NCBI RefSeq assembly: GCF_014522305.1
Contig: NZ_CP041982.1
Coordinates: 501,001 to 565,000 of the forward strand
From: Lactobacillus sp. PV034
GTDB lineage: Bacteria; Bacillota; Bacilli; Lactobacillales; Lactobacillaceae
Direction of reading: 5' to 3'
DNA: 64,000 bases
In this document: positions 8,313 to 16,729 of the stretch, piece after piece
How positions within the stretch are numbered: the first letter of the stretch is position 1
Layout: each line of letters begins with the position of its first letter
Notes under the pieces: model-generated
What the model saw: the letters and a program-made list of their open reading frames with translations, nothing else
Told to the model about the DNA's origin: nothing
The model's database searches: none
Made by a program: the position numbers and the translations under genes

Positions 8313-8520
8313 TTATATAATTTTTCTTTCTAATTTATATTGTGAAAATCCTAAGTATTTTAAAAGTAAAATCTGTTGCAACTTAGCAAAATCTTGATCT
8401 GTATAACGTCGTGATACACTCTTATTATGAGTAGAAGGTTTTAATAAATTCTTTTGATCATAATAACGAATTGTGCGGATTGATACATGTACTTATTCTA
8501 CAAATTCGCCGCTGGGGGAG
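8313..8520 (-). pseudogene. Remnant of a MerR-family regulator
   Basis: Reading the minus strand gives YSPSGEFVE, a TAA stop, then VHVSIRTIRYYDQKNLLKPS and RRYTDQDFAKLQQI through to a stop after about 67 codons. This is the MerR winged helix-turn-helix domain (IRTIRYYDxxxLLKPS, RRYTDxD). It lacks a start codon, has an internal stop and has no effector domain, so it is a decayed fragment. The plus-strand small RNA ends just inside its 3' side. Confidence 0.8.
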
Positions 8521-8545
8521 TATTGTATATTCGGCTATTTTCAAT

Positions 8546-9028
8546 CTAAAAATTATTTTTATCAGATTTTTTTATATTTTTATACTCAGCTTCTATTACC
8601 TTAAATAAAATATGAATAATTACAAATGCCTCAATAAATGAAAATATTAATATTCCAAATAAAAGTGCAAGTAACAGATGTGCTAACCCATTTGATGATT
8701 CAGAGTTAAAAAATAACATTATTAATGAAAGTAAAGACCCCAAAATAAATCCTATCATTGTAATTAACATTCTATCTAGTAATTTTAAATCTGTATATGA
8801 ATTTCTTAACAACTTTATTAATTTTGAATTTGGTAAAGCAGGAATTAATGCAAAACTTGCCATTAGAAAGCCTGTTGCAATAGAAGATATAGATAAAATT
8901 CCAGACATAAAATCAGTATAGTTAGAAATCATCTTGGGTTGAATATTTAATCCAAAATAACATATTAAACTTGTAATTACCCCAATAGTAATCGGAATAC
9001 TATTTCTCTTTAACCTACCCTCGTACAT
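8546..9028 (-). CDS. Unrecognised four-span membrane protein
   Basis: 160 residues with four hydrophobic segments at about 12-30, 45-67, 87-108 and 117-143, and a short charged C-terminal tail (KVIEAEYKNIKKSDKNNF). I do not recognise a family. It starts four bases after the stop of the 316-residue gene, so the two are almost certainly translated from one mRNA. A cytosolic protein paired with a small multi-span membrane protein is a common build for abortive-infection systems, where the membrane protein is the effector; this is inference from architecture. Confidence 0.75.
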   Translation of the reverse strand: MYEGRLKRNSIPITIGVITSLICYFGLNIQPKMISNYTDFMSGILSISSIATGFLMASFALIPALPNSKLIKLLRNSYTDLKLLDRMLITMIGFILGSLLSLIMLFFNSESSNGLAHLLLALLFGILIFSFIEAFVIIHILFKVIEAEYKNIKKSDKNNF

Positions 9029-9032
9029 TCAT

Positions 9033-9983
9033 CTAATTCTCCGTTCTAAGTAAATTTGCTAAAGAACTATATACTTGTCCATATTGTGTATCCAAAAATT
9101 CCATAACATTCTTATCAGTTATTCTATTATCAAATTCTAAATCACCTTCTGTTTTAAACTTATGTTGAATTAAATCTAGTGGTTCTTCAATACCATCTGC
9201 ATTCTTGATTTGAGCTTGTAATTTCTTCACATGTAATTCTTCACTATGTTTAAATAAAAAACTTAATTTATTTTTAACTCCCTTAATATTTAAATTTCCT
9301 TCTCCTGCAACTATGGTTATTTCCATTTCTCTTCCACCAATTTCTTCAGCATATTCAATATCAGCTAATTCACTCCTATTAGGATCTCTCAAATTTTTTA
9401 ATGCATCTATCTGTGCAATTTTATATGTAACTTTGCTTCCAGCTACCATATTATTTATATCCTTTAACCCATCCTTATCAGGAATAATAGCAAATGTAAT
9501 ACCTCTTACATCACAAAACTTTAATAAAAAACTTTTTAATAACTGAATATTCATACCTCCAGTTGTTCTAATTGTAGCAAAGACATGAGTAACAGGATCA
9601 TATAAAAACTGAGTTTCCACTACCAAACCTTCTGAAGGGTTTATTTTTATCGGACGATTACGCTTATCCACCTTTTTTTGGGCCATATCACCTACTTCAA
9701 CTTTTTTATTAGGATCTAATCTACTGATAGAGATTAACCAGGCAAAAGACTTTCCATTATCTGGATCCTTACTATATCCTTTGTCCATTGCACATATATA
9801 ATAAGTATTATCTTTTATCTTAACTGAATCAATTTCATCTGATTTGTTATCTTTTAAAAGATTAAACGTATCTTCAAACTTTTTATCAATTTTAGATAAA
9901 ATCTGTCCTTTTTTCTTACCATCAATAATACTTTTACTTTCTTCCAAATGATAGTAATTAACCACTTTATGTTTAAACTTCAT
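9033..9983 (-). CDS. Unrecognised cytosolic protein, 316 residues (DUF6731-like?)
   Basis: A mixed alpha/beta protein with no signal peptide or membrane segment. Visible regions: a lysine-rich N-terminal part, SFAWLISISRLDP near residue 80, ETQFLYDPVTHVFATIRTTGG near residue 125, then a strand-rich part (MEITIVAGEGNLNIKG). The middle reminds me of DUF6731 proteins of mobile elements, unverified. It is the first gene of a two-gene operon with the membrane protein behind it. Base composition is as AT-rich as the rest of the island. Confidence 0.72.
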   Translation of the reverse strand: MKFKHKVVNYYHLEESKSIIDGKKKGQILSKIDKKFEDTFNLLKDNKSDEIDSVKIKDNTYYICAMDKGYSKDPDNGKSFAWLISISRLDPNKKVEVGDMAQKKVDKRNRPIKINPSEGLVVETQFLYDPVTHVFATIRTTGGMNIQLLKSFLLKFCDVRGITFAIIPDKDGLKDINNMVAGSKVTYKIAQIDALKNLRDPNRSELADIEYAEEIGGREMEITIVAGEGNLNIKGVKNKLSFLFKHSEELHVKKLQAQIKNADGIEEPLDLIQHKFKTEGDLEFDNRITDKNVMEFLDTQYGQVYSSLANLLRTEN

Positions 9984-10352
9984 ATATTCTATGCATTCCT
10001 ATTCTATCTTTATATTTATCTATAATTTCTAGCCTTTATTTATAATATTATCCTTTTACTTGCACTCTCTCACTTATTCCTTTCTCCTTAATTATTCGTA
10101 TATTTGATTGTAAGAATTTAAAACTGAATCATCAAAATTATGGTTTCCTATAGCGATAAAGTTATGCTAATTCATTTAATTGCTCACCAGATTAAAGTAA
10201 AAATCCAAGTATGTATTTTAAAATTTTATTTTTTGACAGTTTCTTTATATAAAAGCAATTAAAAGATCAACAATATTTAAAAAGTAATTATGTATTTATA
10301 ATCTTTACACCTAAAGACAAAAGTAAATGCCTTCATCTTTAAGATAATTATT
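9984..10352. other. Intergenic, no gene seen
   Basis: Very AT-rich. It should hold the promoter for the 316-residue gene (minus strand) and the end of the XRE gene. I find no convincing frame, repeat or clear terminator. Confidence 0.5.
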
Positions 10353-11012
10353 TTAATTGAGATCTTTATCGTACTTCCACAATTGATTGACATAATTTTC
10401 GTTCTCAGAGAAAAATTGTGTATACTTTTCGCGAAAATGATAATTTTTAAAAAGATCAATATCTTTATATAATTTATGTTGTTCAATAAGGTAATTAAAG
10501 AAAAATAGTGCCGTATCATAAATTAAATTTAGATTATCTTCGTAGCTATCTAACTCTCCATTATTCCATTCTAAATTATCAAAAAAATTTACAAAAATAT
10601 CGATAACCTCACTATAATTTGTGCTGATACTATCATTTAAATATAGTTCTTCATACATATCTTTTAATAATATATGCATTAATTGAATTGTTTGAATGTA
10701 TTTTCCTTGATGTTGTTCTTTCCACTTTTCTATATTAACTGTTTTTTGTTCTAAACTTAATCTATTTTCATTTTTTATATCTCGTCTGGTGATATTTTTA
10801 GGAACTTTATTGGATAAAAATGAATCAGGAATATCTAAAGCGACTGACAATTCATGAATTAAATAGGCAGGTATATAACGATCTCCTCGCTCATAATTTC
10901 CAATTGCCGCACCACTTATTCCGACTTTTTTCCCTAATTGTTCTTGTGAAATTCCTTTTATTTTACGAATAAATGAAAGATTTTTACGAATTTGATCATT
11001 CCAAGTATTCAT
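10353..11012 (-). CDS. XRE-family transcriptional regulator
   Basis: 219 residues. The first 70 form an HTH_3 domain: QIRKNLSFIRKIKGISQEQLGKKVGISGAAIGNYERGDR. The remaining 150 residues are helical and acidic with no clear protease or enzyme motif (NLEWNNGELDSYEDNLNLIYDTA), resembling the sensor halves of Rgg-like or island regulators. The upstream region carries a perfect inverted repeat that is a likely operator. It may control itself and the neighbouring two-gene operon. Confidence 0.82.
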   Translation of the reverse strand: MNTWNDQIRKNLSFIRKIKGISQEQLGKKVGISGAAIGNYERGDRYIPAYLIHELSVALDIPDSFLSNKVPKNITRRDIKNENRLSLEQKTVNIEKWKEQHQGKYIQTIQLMHILLKDMYEELYLNDSISTNYSEVIDIFVNFFDNLEWNNGELDSYEDNLNLIYDTALFFFNYLIEQHKLYKDIDLFKNYHFREKYTQFFSENENYVNQLWKYDKDLN

Positions 11013-11078
11013 TAATCTTCAACTCCATTCTTTTTCTAACTATTAAAATTGTACCTCTTATTTTGTTGCTAATATAGT

Positions 11079-11151
11079 ATCATTTTGTTGTTATCTTTGA
11101 CATAAAATCCTTATTTTTTTCTATTATTTCATCAAATTACAACAAAATGAT
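11079..11151. promoter_or_regulatory. Probable operator of the XRE regulator
   Basis: ATCATTTTGTTGT at 11079-11091 and its exact reverse complement ACAACAAAATGAT at 11139-11151 are 47 bases apart. A partial third copy (TTTTGTTGC) lies at 11061-11069. All sit 50-140 bases upstream of the regulator start, as expected for cooperative binding by an XRE repressor. Confidence 0.6.
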
Positions 11152-11157
11152 GTTTTT

Positions 11158-11754
11158 GGCTCCATAATTTTACTTATTATTAGAAGTATGATTAGAGTGT
11201 TTATACATAAGGATAATGCAATAAAATATTATCTGTCGTTTTTTACTTTTGCAATATCCTTCTATAAAACATAGAGTAGTTTTAGTCATCCTCTTAAAAA
11301 TTTACTTGTTAAGCAGTGTTATGATGGATAATACATAGCCTTCACCTAATGATTATTTGGTCAATAAATAAGAACATAGGATTCATTTAAAATGTACTAA
11401 TCTCAGCAAAAATTGAAATGCTTTCATTTTTTACTTAGGATTCTTCAAGAGAATAAAAAGTATTGAATCAATTTTCCTTCAGAAAACCAGCTCACTATTT
11501 AACTAATGATTTTTTCTAAGTTACTTTTATATTTAATACTACTATTTTTTATTAAATTACTGCTCATATCTTTATATAGTCTTAAGGATTGAAGTACCTC
11601 ACATCTATGTATAACAATTATGAGCCACTTCATTTTACTTAATCTAGAAATATATTTTTATTCATTAAACTATTTAGTAAAAACCTCATAATCATTAGAT
11701 CAATATCTAACGATTATGAGGTGCATGAGTTTCTGGCTCTATAATTTTTCCTAT
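11158..11754. repeat. Two copies of an IS-end-like 20-mer
   Basis: GGCTCCATAATTTTACTTAT at 11158-11177 and GGCTCTATAATTTTTCCTAT at 11735-11754 match at 17 of 20 bases in the same orientation. The second lies 120 bases before an ISL3-type transposase start, a typical distance for the left inverted repeat. The first may be the end of an older, deleted copy. The 550 bases between hold no readable gene but include a 17-base palindromic stem at about 11683-11720. Confidence 0.45.
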
Positions 11755-11873
11755 CGCTGAAATATCATATGACATTCTATTGACAGGATTTTTTTATTAA
11801 AAAAGAGGCCATAGCCTCTCTAACTTAAAATCCTTCTTCGACCAATTCAATTAAGTTTTTTAGGAGTTGTGCT

Positions 11874-12096
11874 ATGTCCTCTTTTAATGATTGTATTAAA
11901 TTTTCTCTTAATATTAAAGATAAAAATATTATTTTTCTTGATTTCTTTAACAAATTGATTAAGGGTAGAGCTCGTTCAACCAGCTTGTCCTTTTTGTGAA
12001 TCTCTTAATCTTAAATATAATGGCCATTATCTCTCTAATATTCATTACACGACTGCTGATGCTAATATCCTGTCATTACATAAAATCTTCAAGTTA
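11874..12096 (+). pseudogene. ISL3-type transposase, N-terminal fragment
   Basis: ATG at 11874 behind GGAG starts MSSFNDCIKFSLNIKDKNII, the usual N terminus of ISL3-family transposases in lactobacilli. The frame breaks at codon 42; a shifted frame continues with VQPACPFCESLNLKYNGHY (the CxxC zinc finger) and TTADANIL. It then stops matching near 12070, where the next gene begins on the other strand. A matching internal fragment lies at 16410-16559. Confidence 0.75.
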
Positions 12097-12828
12097 TCAT
12101 TCAACAATTCCTGTTTTATAAAAATTTAAAATACTATACCTCAAATTAGGTTTACCTTCAAAATTTTTCCAAAATTCCTCATTTCCAACATTTGGTATAA
12201 AAATATGGAATGGAACTTCGCCATTATCATTTGAGTTAAAATCTTTTATTCTCGAATCTTTTTCAAAGGCAATTAATTCACATCCTGCCGGAATTTTATC
12301 TTCTTCATCAAAAAATTTAGGTTTTATTTCATAATAAATATTTTTGTCATTTTCAACTGCATTTCTAATTTTAGCTTCAAAATATGATTGCCCCTTATAT
12401 CCATCTGTACTCGAATTTATATTGGAAAATTGCAGAATAATATTTCGAATATTATTTTTAAAAAAGAATTTAACTTTTTCGGGAGTAGTAATTAAATATT
12501 TTTGAAATTTCTCCGCAATTAAATGTCCCTTATTTAAAATATTACGATTTTGAATATCAAATGAATATACTTTAATATTTGGTAATATCTCCTCATTATT
12601 TATAGGATTTTTAGTAAGATAAACTATCCATGATATTGGACGCTTTATCACCTCATAATTTTGAAATGTTTTGATTGGTTCGTTAATATTAACTGCATTA
12701 ATTATTTTATTTAATTCTCTTTGTGTTGTATTTAAATTAAAATACCCTAGGATGTTTATACCACTATTTTCTTCTGAATTTATATCTAACTTAAATTTTT
12801 CCATAATTAATTTTTTTATTGCGTCCAT
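12097..12828 (-). CDS. Probable DNA/RNA non-specific endonuclease (Endonuclea_NS_2-like)
   Basis: 243 residues from the ATG at 12828 (AGGAAAG just upstream; a TTG 14 codons earlier is less likely). The C-terminal half has KGHLIAEKF (the R/K-GHL motif with the catalytic His), ILQFSNINSST where family members have the metal-binding Asn region, YFEAKIRNAVENDKNIYYEIKPKFF and IPAGCELIAFEKD. This is the order seen in Endonuclea_NS_2 nucleases. The N-terminal 100 residues are unknown. There is no signal peptide or visible immunity gene. It lies next to the transposase remnant. Confidence 0.65.
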   Translation of the reverse strand: MDAIKKLIMEKFKLDINSEENSGINILGYFNLNTTQRELNKIINAVNINEPIKTFQNYEVIKRPISWIVYLTKNPINNEEILPNIKVYSFDIQNRNILNKGHLIAEKFQKYLITTPEKVKFFFKNNIRNIILQFSNINSSTDGYKGQSYFEAKIRNAVENDKNIYYEIKPKFFDEEDKIPAGCELIAFEKDSRIKDFNSNDNGEVPFHIFIPNVGNEEFWKNFEGKPNLRYSILNFYKTGIVE

Positions 12829-13134
12829 GATAACTTTCCTATTTTTAAAATTCTTTTCAGGAACCCTCAATATATTACTTAAACTTTTATATAATCTCTG
12901 TAGCTCTTAATTTTATATTGTCAGATAAGATTCAAAACTTCTATGTCAAAGTCTATCATTTTTACTTCTCTTTATATTGTTTACTAAATTAAATTTAATC
13001 CTGTAAACTAAAACTATACCTTAATAATCTAGTAGTTTAAGTATATACTTGTTATTGGATGAATGAGTACGATATATTTTGAAGTTTCTCTCTTATTACC
13101 TATCATTTTACTACTTAATAACAAGCTTCTGCTT

Positions 13135-14025
13135 CTATTCGACATACAAGTTCTTATACATCGATTTATTAAATCCCACAAAATTATTAGACTCATCAAC
13201 TTTACCTAGAAAATACCAAATTTCTTTTGAATTATTCCTTAATACATTTACTACTTCTGGTGCCCATGCACTTTCTCGTAGATAATATAAATTTGTTGCA
13301 ATTGGCGCATATCCACTTACGCTAGGAATATCATTAACTAAGAAATCTGGTGTTATTAATAATAAATTTTTATTTTTTACCTTAACTTTTGCAGGACCAT
13401 AAAAAATTCTAAATGTATTTTTAGGTAAATTCATATTATTTTGGGTATTTACAAATAAATCTTTCAATTTTATGCTTTCACCATTTATTCTACACTTTAA
13501 ATTTCTTTTAGTTTTATCCCTGTATAATTCTAATAAAGAAGCTATAAAAGATACGCTTGTTGAATTATTTGCACGAGAGTGTATGTTGTCCTTTTTTCTT
13601 TTTTTATTATTAATTTTAGACATATCTTTATTTATTGGAAAACGCTTTATAAAGACTTCATTTAACTGAGTATCATTAATGATTCTTTTTTCTTTATTCA
13701 TCAACAAATTATTATTTTTCACTAATTTAGTATTTATACCCTTCTTACCACTTACATTTGAACAATTACGATGTTTATTTTTATCCTTTTTTCTATTTTT
13801 CAAATAAAAATAAACTCGTTTAACTGTGTCATCTTCCCAACCGCTACATTTTAATGCAGCACCACAATTTATACAGAAGAAATTATTATCTTTTAATATA
13901 TTTTTGAAATGATAGTCACGTGCCACTCGTGCATAAATACTTCCATCTTTTTCTACCTGTGACAATTCCACATTTTCTTTTTTTAGTGCTTTAAGAATTT
14001 CAACACTTTTAGCCCTTTCTGTCAT
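13135..14025 (-). CDS. Hypothetical protein with N-terminal zinc-finger-like motif
   Basis: 296 residues, very rich in Lys and Asn. Near residues 50-87 it has FFCINCGAALKC followed by HRNC, a CxxC...HxxC pattern like the zinc knuckle at the start of CoiA-type and other nucleic-acid-binding proteins. The middle is a basic low-complexity linker. The C-terminal half (RIFYGPAKVKVKNKNLLLITPDFL, YYLRESAWAPEVV) is folded but unrecognised. GGAGG precedes the ATG. It lies between the nuclease-like gene and the methyltransferase gene, all on one strand. Confidence 0.6.
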   Translation of the reverse strand: MTERAKSVEILKALKKENVELSQVEKDGSIYARVARDYHFKNILKDNNFFCINCGAALKCSGWEDDTVKRVYFYLKNRKKDKNKHRNCSNVSGKKGINTKLVKNNNLLMNKEKRIINDTQLNEVFIKRFPINKDMSKINNKKRKKDNIHSRANNSTSVSFIASLLELYRDKTKRNLKCRINGESIKLKDLFVNTQNNMNLPKNTFRIFYGPAKVKVKNKNLLLITPDFLVNDIPSVSGYAPIATNLYYLRESAWAPEVVNVLRNNSKEIWYFLGKVDESNNFVGFNKSMYKNLYVE

Positions 14026-14275
14026 ATGACAAAGCCTCCAAATTCGAATATTCTATTATCTAATGTTATATTTTTAAATCTTTTTGATTTTAAATGAGAT
14101 TATTTTTAACTCTCTTCAGATGATAGGAATTAACACATTTGTATTCAAAATCCATGTTTAACTCTGATGAAAATTTATATTATTAACTTAAAATATATCT
14201 AAATTCATTAAGTTACGATAATAATATTTCATTTATAAAAAATTAATTATTTCCTCCTTATAACTTAGAGCTTCA
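14026..14275. other. Intergenic, no gene seen
   Basis: AT-rich, separating the methyltransferase gene from the zinc-finger gene. It may contain the latter's promoter. No strong hairpin was found. Confidence 0.4.
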
Positions 14276-15700
14276 CTATTTGACTTTTATCAAATCAATA
14301 AGTCTCTTAAGTTCTTCATTATCACACTTACTGTCAATTTGTTCTAAAGCTGATACTAATTCCTTATTATCTTTTTTTATTTTTTCTTGTATCTCTTTCA
14401 ATTTAAAATTACTTTCTTGGAGAGAAGGTAATTTTGACTCATCAAAAGGACTAATATACCTAGAAATATTTAAATTAAAATCATTTTTTTTGATTTCATC
14501 CCAAGTAGCTAAGTGCGAATAGTTCTTAATTTCTGTCTTATTTTTGTAAGTATCAACAATTTTTTTTATTTCTTGATTATTTAACGCATTTATAAGGCGC
14601 CCTTTTTCATATTCCTGTGACGCATCAATAAAAAAGACATTCTTATCATTTCTATTCTTTTTTAAAATTATGATAATTAATGGAATTGCAGTGTTATATG
14701 ATAAATTAGATGGTAATCCAATTACAGCTTCAATATTACCGTCTTCTAAAAGTTTTTGACGAATCTTTCGTTCTTTAGCACTTCTAAATAAAACACCATG
14801 GGGAAGAACAATCGCCATCGTACCACTTTCTTTAAGATGAGCTAACCCTTGTAGTAAGAATGCATAATCTGCTTTAGATTTTGGTGGTAAAACACCATAT
14901 TTTTTAAATCTTAAATCCTTTAATAATTCTGGATTTGCATCCCACTTAGCTGAATACGGAGGATCTAAAGAAACAAAATCTGCATTTCCCTTACCATTCC
15001 ATTTTTCCTCTAACGAATTAATATTTTTAATAGTGAATTGATTTAATTTTAAGTCATGAATAATTAAATTCATTTTTGCAATATTATATAGTGCTGGATT
15101 TATTTCATCGCCAATAATTGATACTTTTGTAGTATCAAGATTATCTAGGAAATTTACAATCATATTTCCAGTACCAATTGTTGAATCATAAATAGTCATT
15201 GTTTCATTCTTATTGTTAGTAATAAGTAGTTTAGCCACAACGTTTGAAATAGATTTAGCAGTACTAGTTATTACTGATTTAGCAATATATTTTTCAAATA
15301 AAATTTCAAAAAATTTTCCATAACTTATTTCAGTGAACTCTAATGTATTGACCAAAAGTAAGGCTTCTTTAAATAATGAAATTCGTTCATCAGTTGAATT
15401 ACCATATTCAACTGAATTTAAATTTAAGTTTTGAAATATTCCATTTAAATTTTTACTTGCAGTTTCAACCGTATTCAAAGCACTCTGTAATTCTACAATT
15501 GTAAGTTTACCTTTTTTTGTTTCATCAACAATTGTTTGGAAATTACTTTGCTGGGAAAATTTCAAATTTAATGAAACTTTATGTTCCGAAATATATCGAT
15601 AAAAAATAAAATTGGATATAAGTATGACAGAATTAAATAAGGAAGTCCGACCTCTTAATTGATTCATAACTTTCCAAACATACTCTTCTTTATTTTTCAT
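14276..15700 (-). CDS. Divergent type I methyltransferase subunit (HsdM-like)
   Basis: 474 residues from the ATG at 15700 (AAGGAGG nine bases before; an ATG seven codons earlier lies inside that site). It has an HsdM N-terminal helical domain and an N6-adenine methylase domain. Motif I reads DSTIGTGN (residues 172-179) and motif IV DPPY (246-249) instead of the NPPF/Y usual in HsdM. The conserved 'EFYTP' motif X is missing (SVITSTAKSI in its place). YGVLPPKSKADYAFLLQGLAHL and LPHGVLFR are typical HsdM. The odd motifs leave it open whether it methylates DNA. It overlaps nothing but follows the half-HsdS gene by five bases. Confidence 0.8.
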   Translation of the reverse strand: MKNKEEYVWKVMNQLRGRTSLFNSVILISNFIFYRYISEHKVSLNLKFSQQSNFQTIVDETKKGKLTIVELQSALNTVETASKNLNGIFQNLNLNSVEYGNSTDERISLFKEALLLVNTLEFTEISYGKFFEILFEKYIAKSVITSTAKSISNVVAKLLITNNKNETMTIYDSTIGTGNMIVNFLDNLDTTKVSIIGDEINPALYNIAKMNLIIHDLKLNQFTIKNINSLEEKWNGKGNADFVSLDPPYSAKWDANPELLKDLRFKKYGVLPPKSKADYAFLLQGLAHLKESGTMAIVLPHGVLFRSAKERKIRQKLLEDGNIEAVIGLPSNLSYNTAIPLIIIILKKNRNDKNVFFIDASQEYEKGRLINALNNQEIKKIVDTYKNKTEIKNYSHLATWDEIKKNDFNLNISRYISPFDESKLPSLQESNFKLKEIQEKIKKDNKELVSALEQIDSKCDNEELKRLIDLIKVK

Positions 15701-15704
15701 TTTG

Positions 15705-16256
15705 TTAAACCTCCTTAACATAATTATTCAACATTGCTATAGTTGACAACTGCATTTGTTTAATAAAATCTTGATTATCCTTAATCTTCTTTTCAAGTGC
15801 TCGGTATGATTGACCAATTTGTTTTTGTTTCTCTAACCTTGGTAAATCTATCTCAAGATTTTTAATTAATCTAGCAGTAACTCTCCTGATAACTGTACCT
15901 TCCATTTTTTTATACTCTTGCTTTTTAACATCTATTGATTCATTTAACAAGAAACATAAAAACCAGGGATCAATCTGACCATTTGGCACTAGCTTCATAA
16001 TTCGTTGCGACATTAATTTACCGTCATTATCTAAAGCAACAATAGTACTGGTGTTAGTCATTAAATTAATTACTAAATCACCTGCACTTAATAGATATTT
16101 GGTTGCTTTAGGCTTAGGTGGTTTTTTGTACCCCTTTGATAAATCCTCAACAAGATTTTCAGAAGTGTAAAGCACGTAATGTTCTTCATCTATTAATCTT
16201 TTTTGTTCTTTTAAATTGGGACCTGAAATGCAAGTAACAAAATCTGATAATTTCAT
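15705..16256 (-). CDS. Half-size type I specificity subunit (single-TRD HsdS)
   Basis: 183 residues, about half a normal HsdS: one target-recognition domain (ISGPNLKEQKRLID..., KYLLSAGDLVINLMTNTSTIVAL, GTVIRRVTARLIKNLEIDLPRLEKQKQIG) followed by one long coiled-coil helix. Half-subunits can dimerise to recognise a palindromic site. AAGGAAA precedes the ATG. It is translated just ahead of the HsdM-like gene. No hsdR lies nearby, so this is either a stand-alone methylase or part of a different effector system. Confidence 0.78.
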   Translation of the reverse strand: MKLSDFVTCISGPNLKEQKRLIDEEHYVLYTSENLVEDLSKGYKKPPKPKATKYLLSAGDLVINLMTNTSTIVALDNDGKLMSQRIMKLVPNGQIDPWFLCFLLNESIDVKKQEYKKMEGTVIRRVTARLIKNLEIDLPRLEKQKQIGQSYRALEKKIKDNQDFIKQMQLSTIAMLNNYVKEV

Positions 16257-16409
16257 TTTGTTTTCCTTTCATTAATATCTCACTCGAAATATTTTTCATT
16301 ACAAGAATATATTAGCATTTTATTTTTAAAATATCAAATATTTCAAGCGAAACATTTTTAATTTAGAATGTACAAAGCTAGTAGAAAACCCAAAATGACC
16401 TAAAATTAT

Positions 16410-16559
16410 TTATCAGAAAAGTACTGCTGACATCCTAGCATAATTAAAAATTTATCTCAATCTTCTGAAGATCGAATATTAAAAAATTATTTATTAAAAA
16501 TAACTATCTCTGCTTCTACTATTCACAAAGTCTTAGATAGATATGGGACCTCCATCTAA
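16410..16559 (+). pseudogene. ISL3-type transposase, internal fragment
   Basis: The plus strand reads LSEKYC, TGA, HPSIIKNLSQSSEDRILKNY, then ITISASTIHKVLDRYGTSI and a stop. This resembles the helix-turn-helix section that follows the zinc finger in ISL3 transposases (ISxSTVxRxL). It has the same orientation as the N-terminal fragment at 11874 and would come shortly after it in an intact protein. Confidence 0.6.
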
Positions 16560-16646
16560 TGTTTTTCTTTTAGTATAATTACAAAAATTAGTAAAGTATT
16601 TATTTTTACTCAAAATTAGGTTGAAACAAAATAGAGTAAAAGAAAA

Positions 16647-16720
16647 AGAATCAAACGAATTAATCGTCTGATTCTAATTCATTGTCTCTCCATTAACAGG
16701 ATTTGATAGAGAGACAATTT
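16647..16720 (-). terminator. Two hairpins after the SMC-like ATPase gene
   Basis: AGAATCAAACGA / TCGTCTGATTCT (16647-16675) and ATTGTCTCTC / GAGAGACAAT (16681-16718). The second lies 10-50 bases past the ATPase stop on the minus strand and probably ends the transcript, although its T run is weak. Confidence 0.5.
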
Positions 16721-16729
16721 ATAAATTCT

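Noticed and set aside
11160..11730. Small open frames in the 550-base gap
   Set aside because: None has a ribosome site or protein-like composition; the stretch looks like decayed IS and intergenic DNA.
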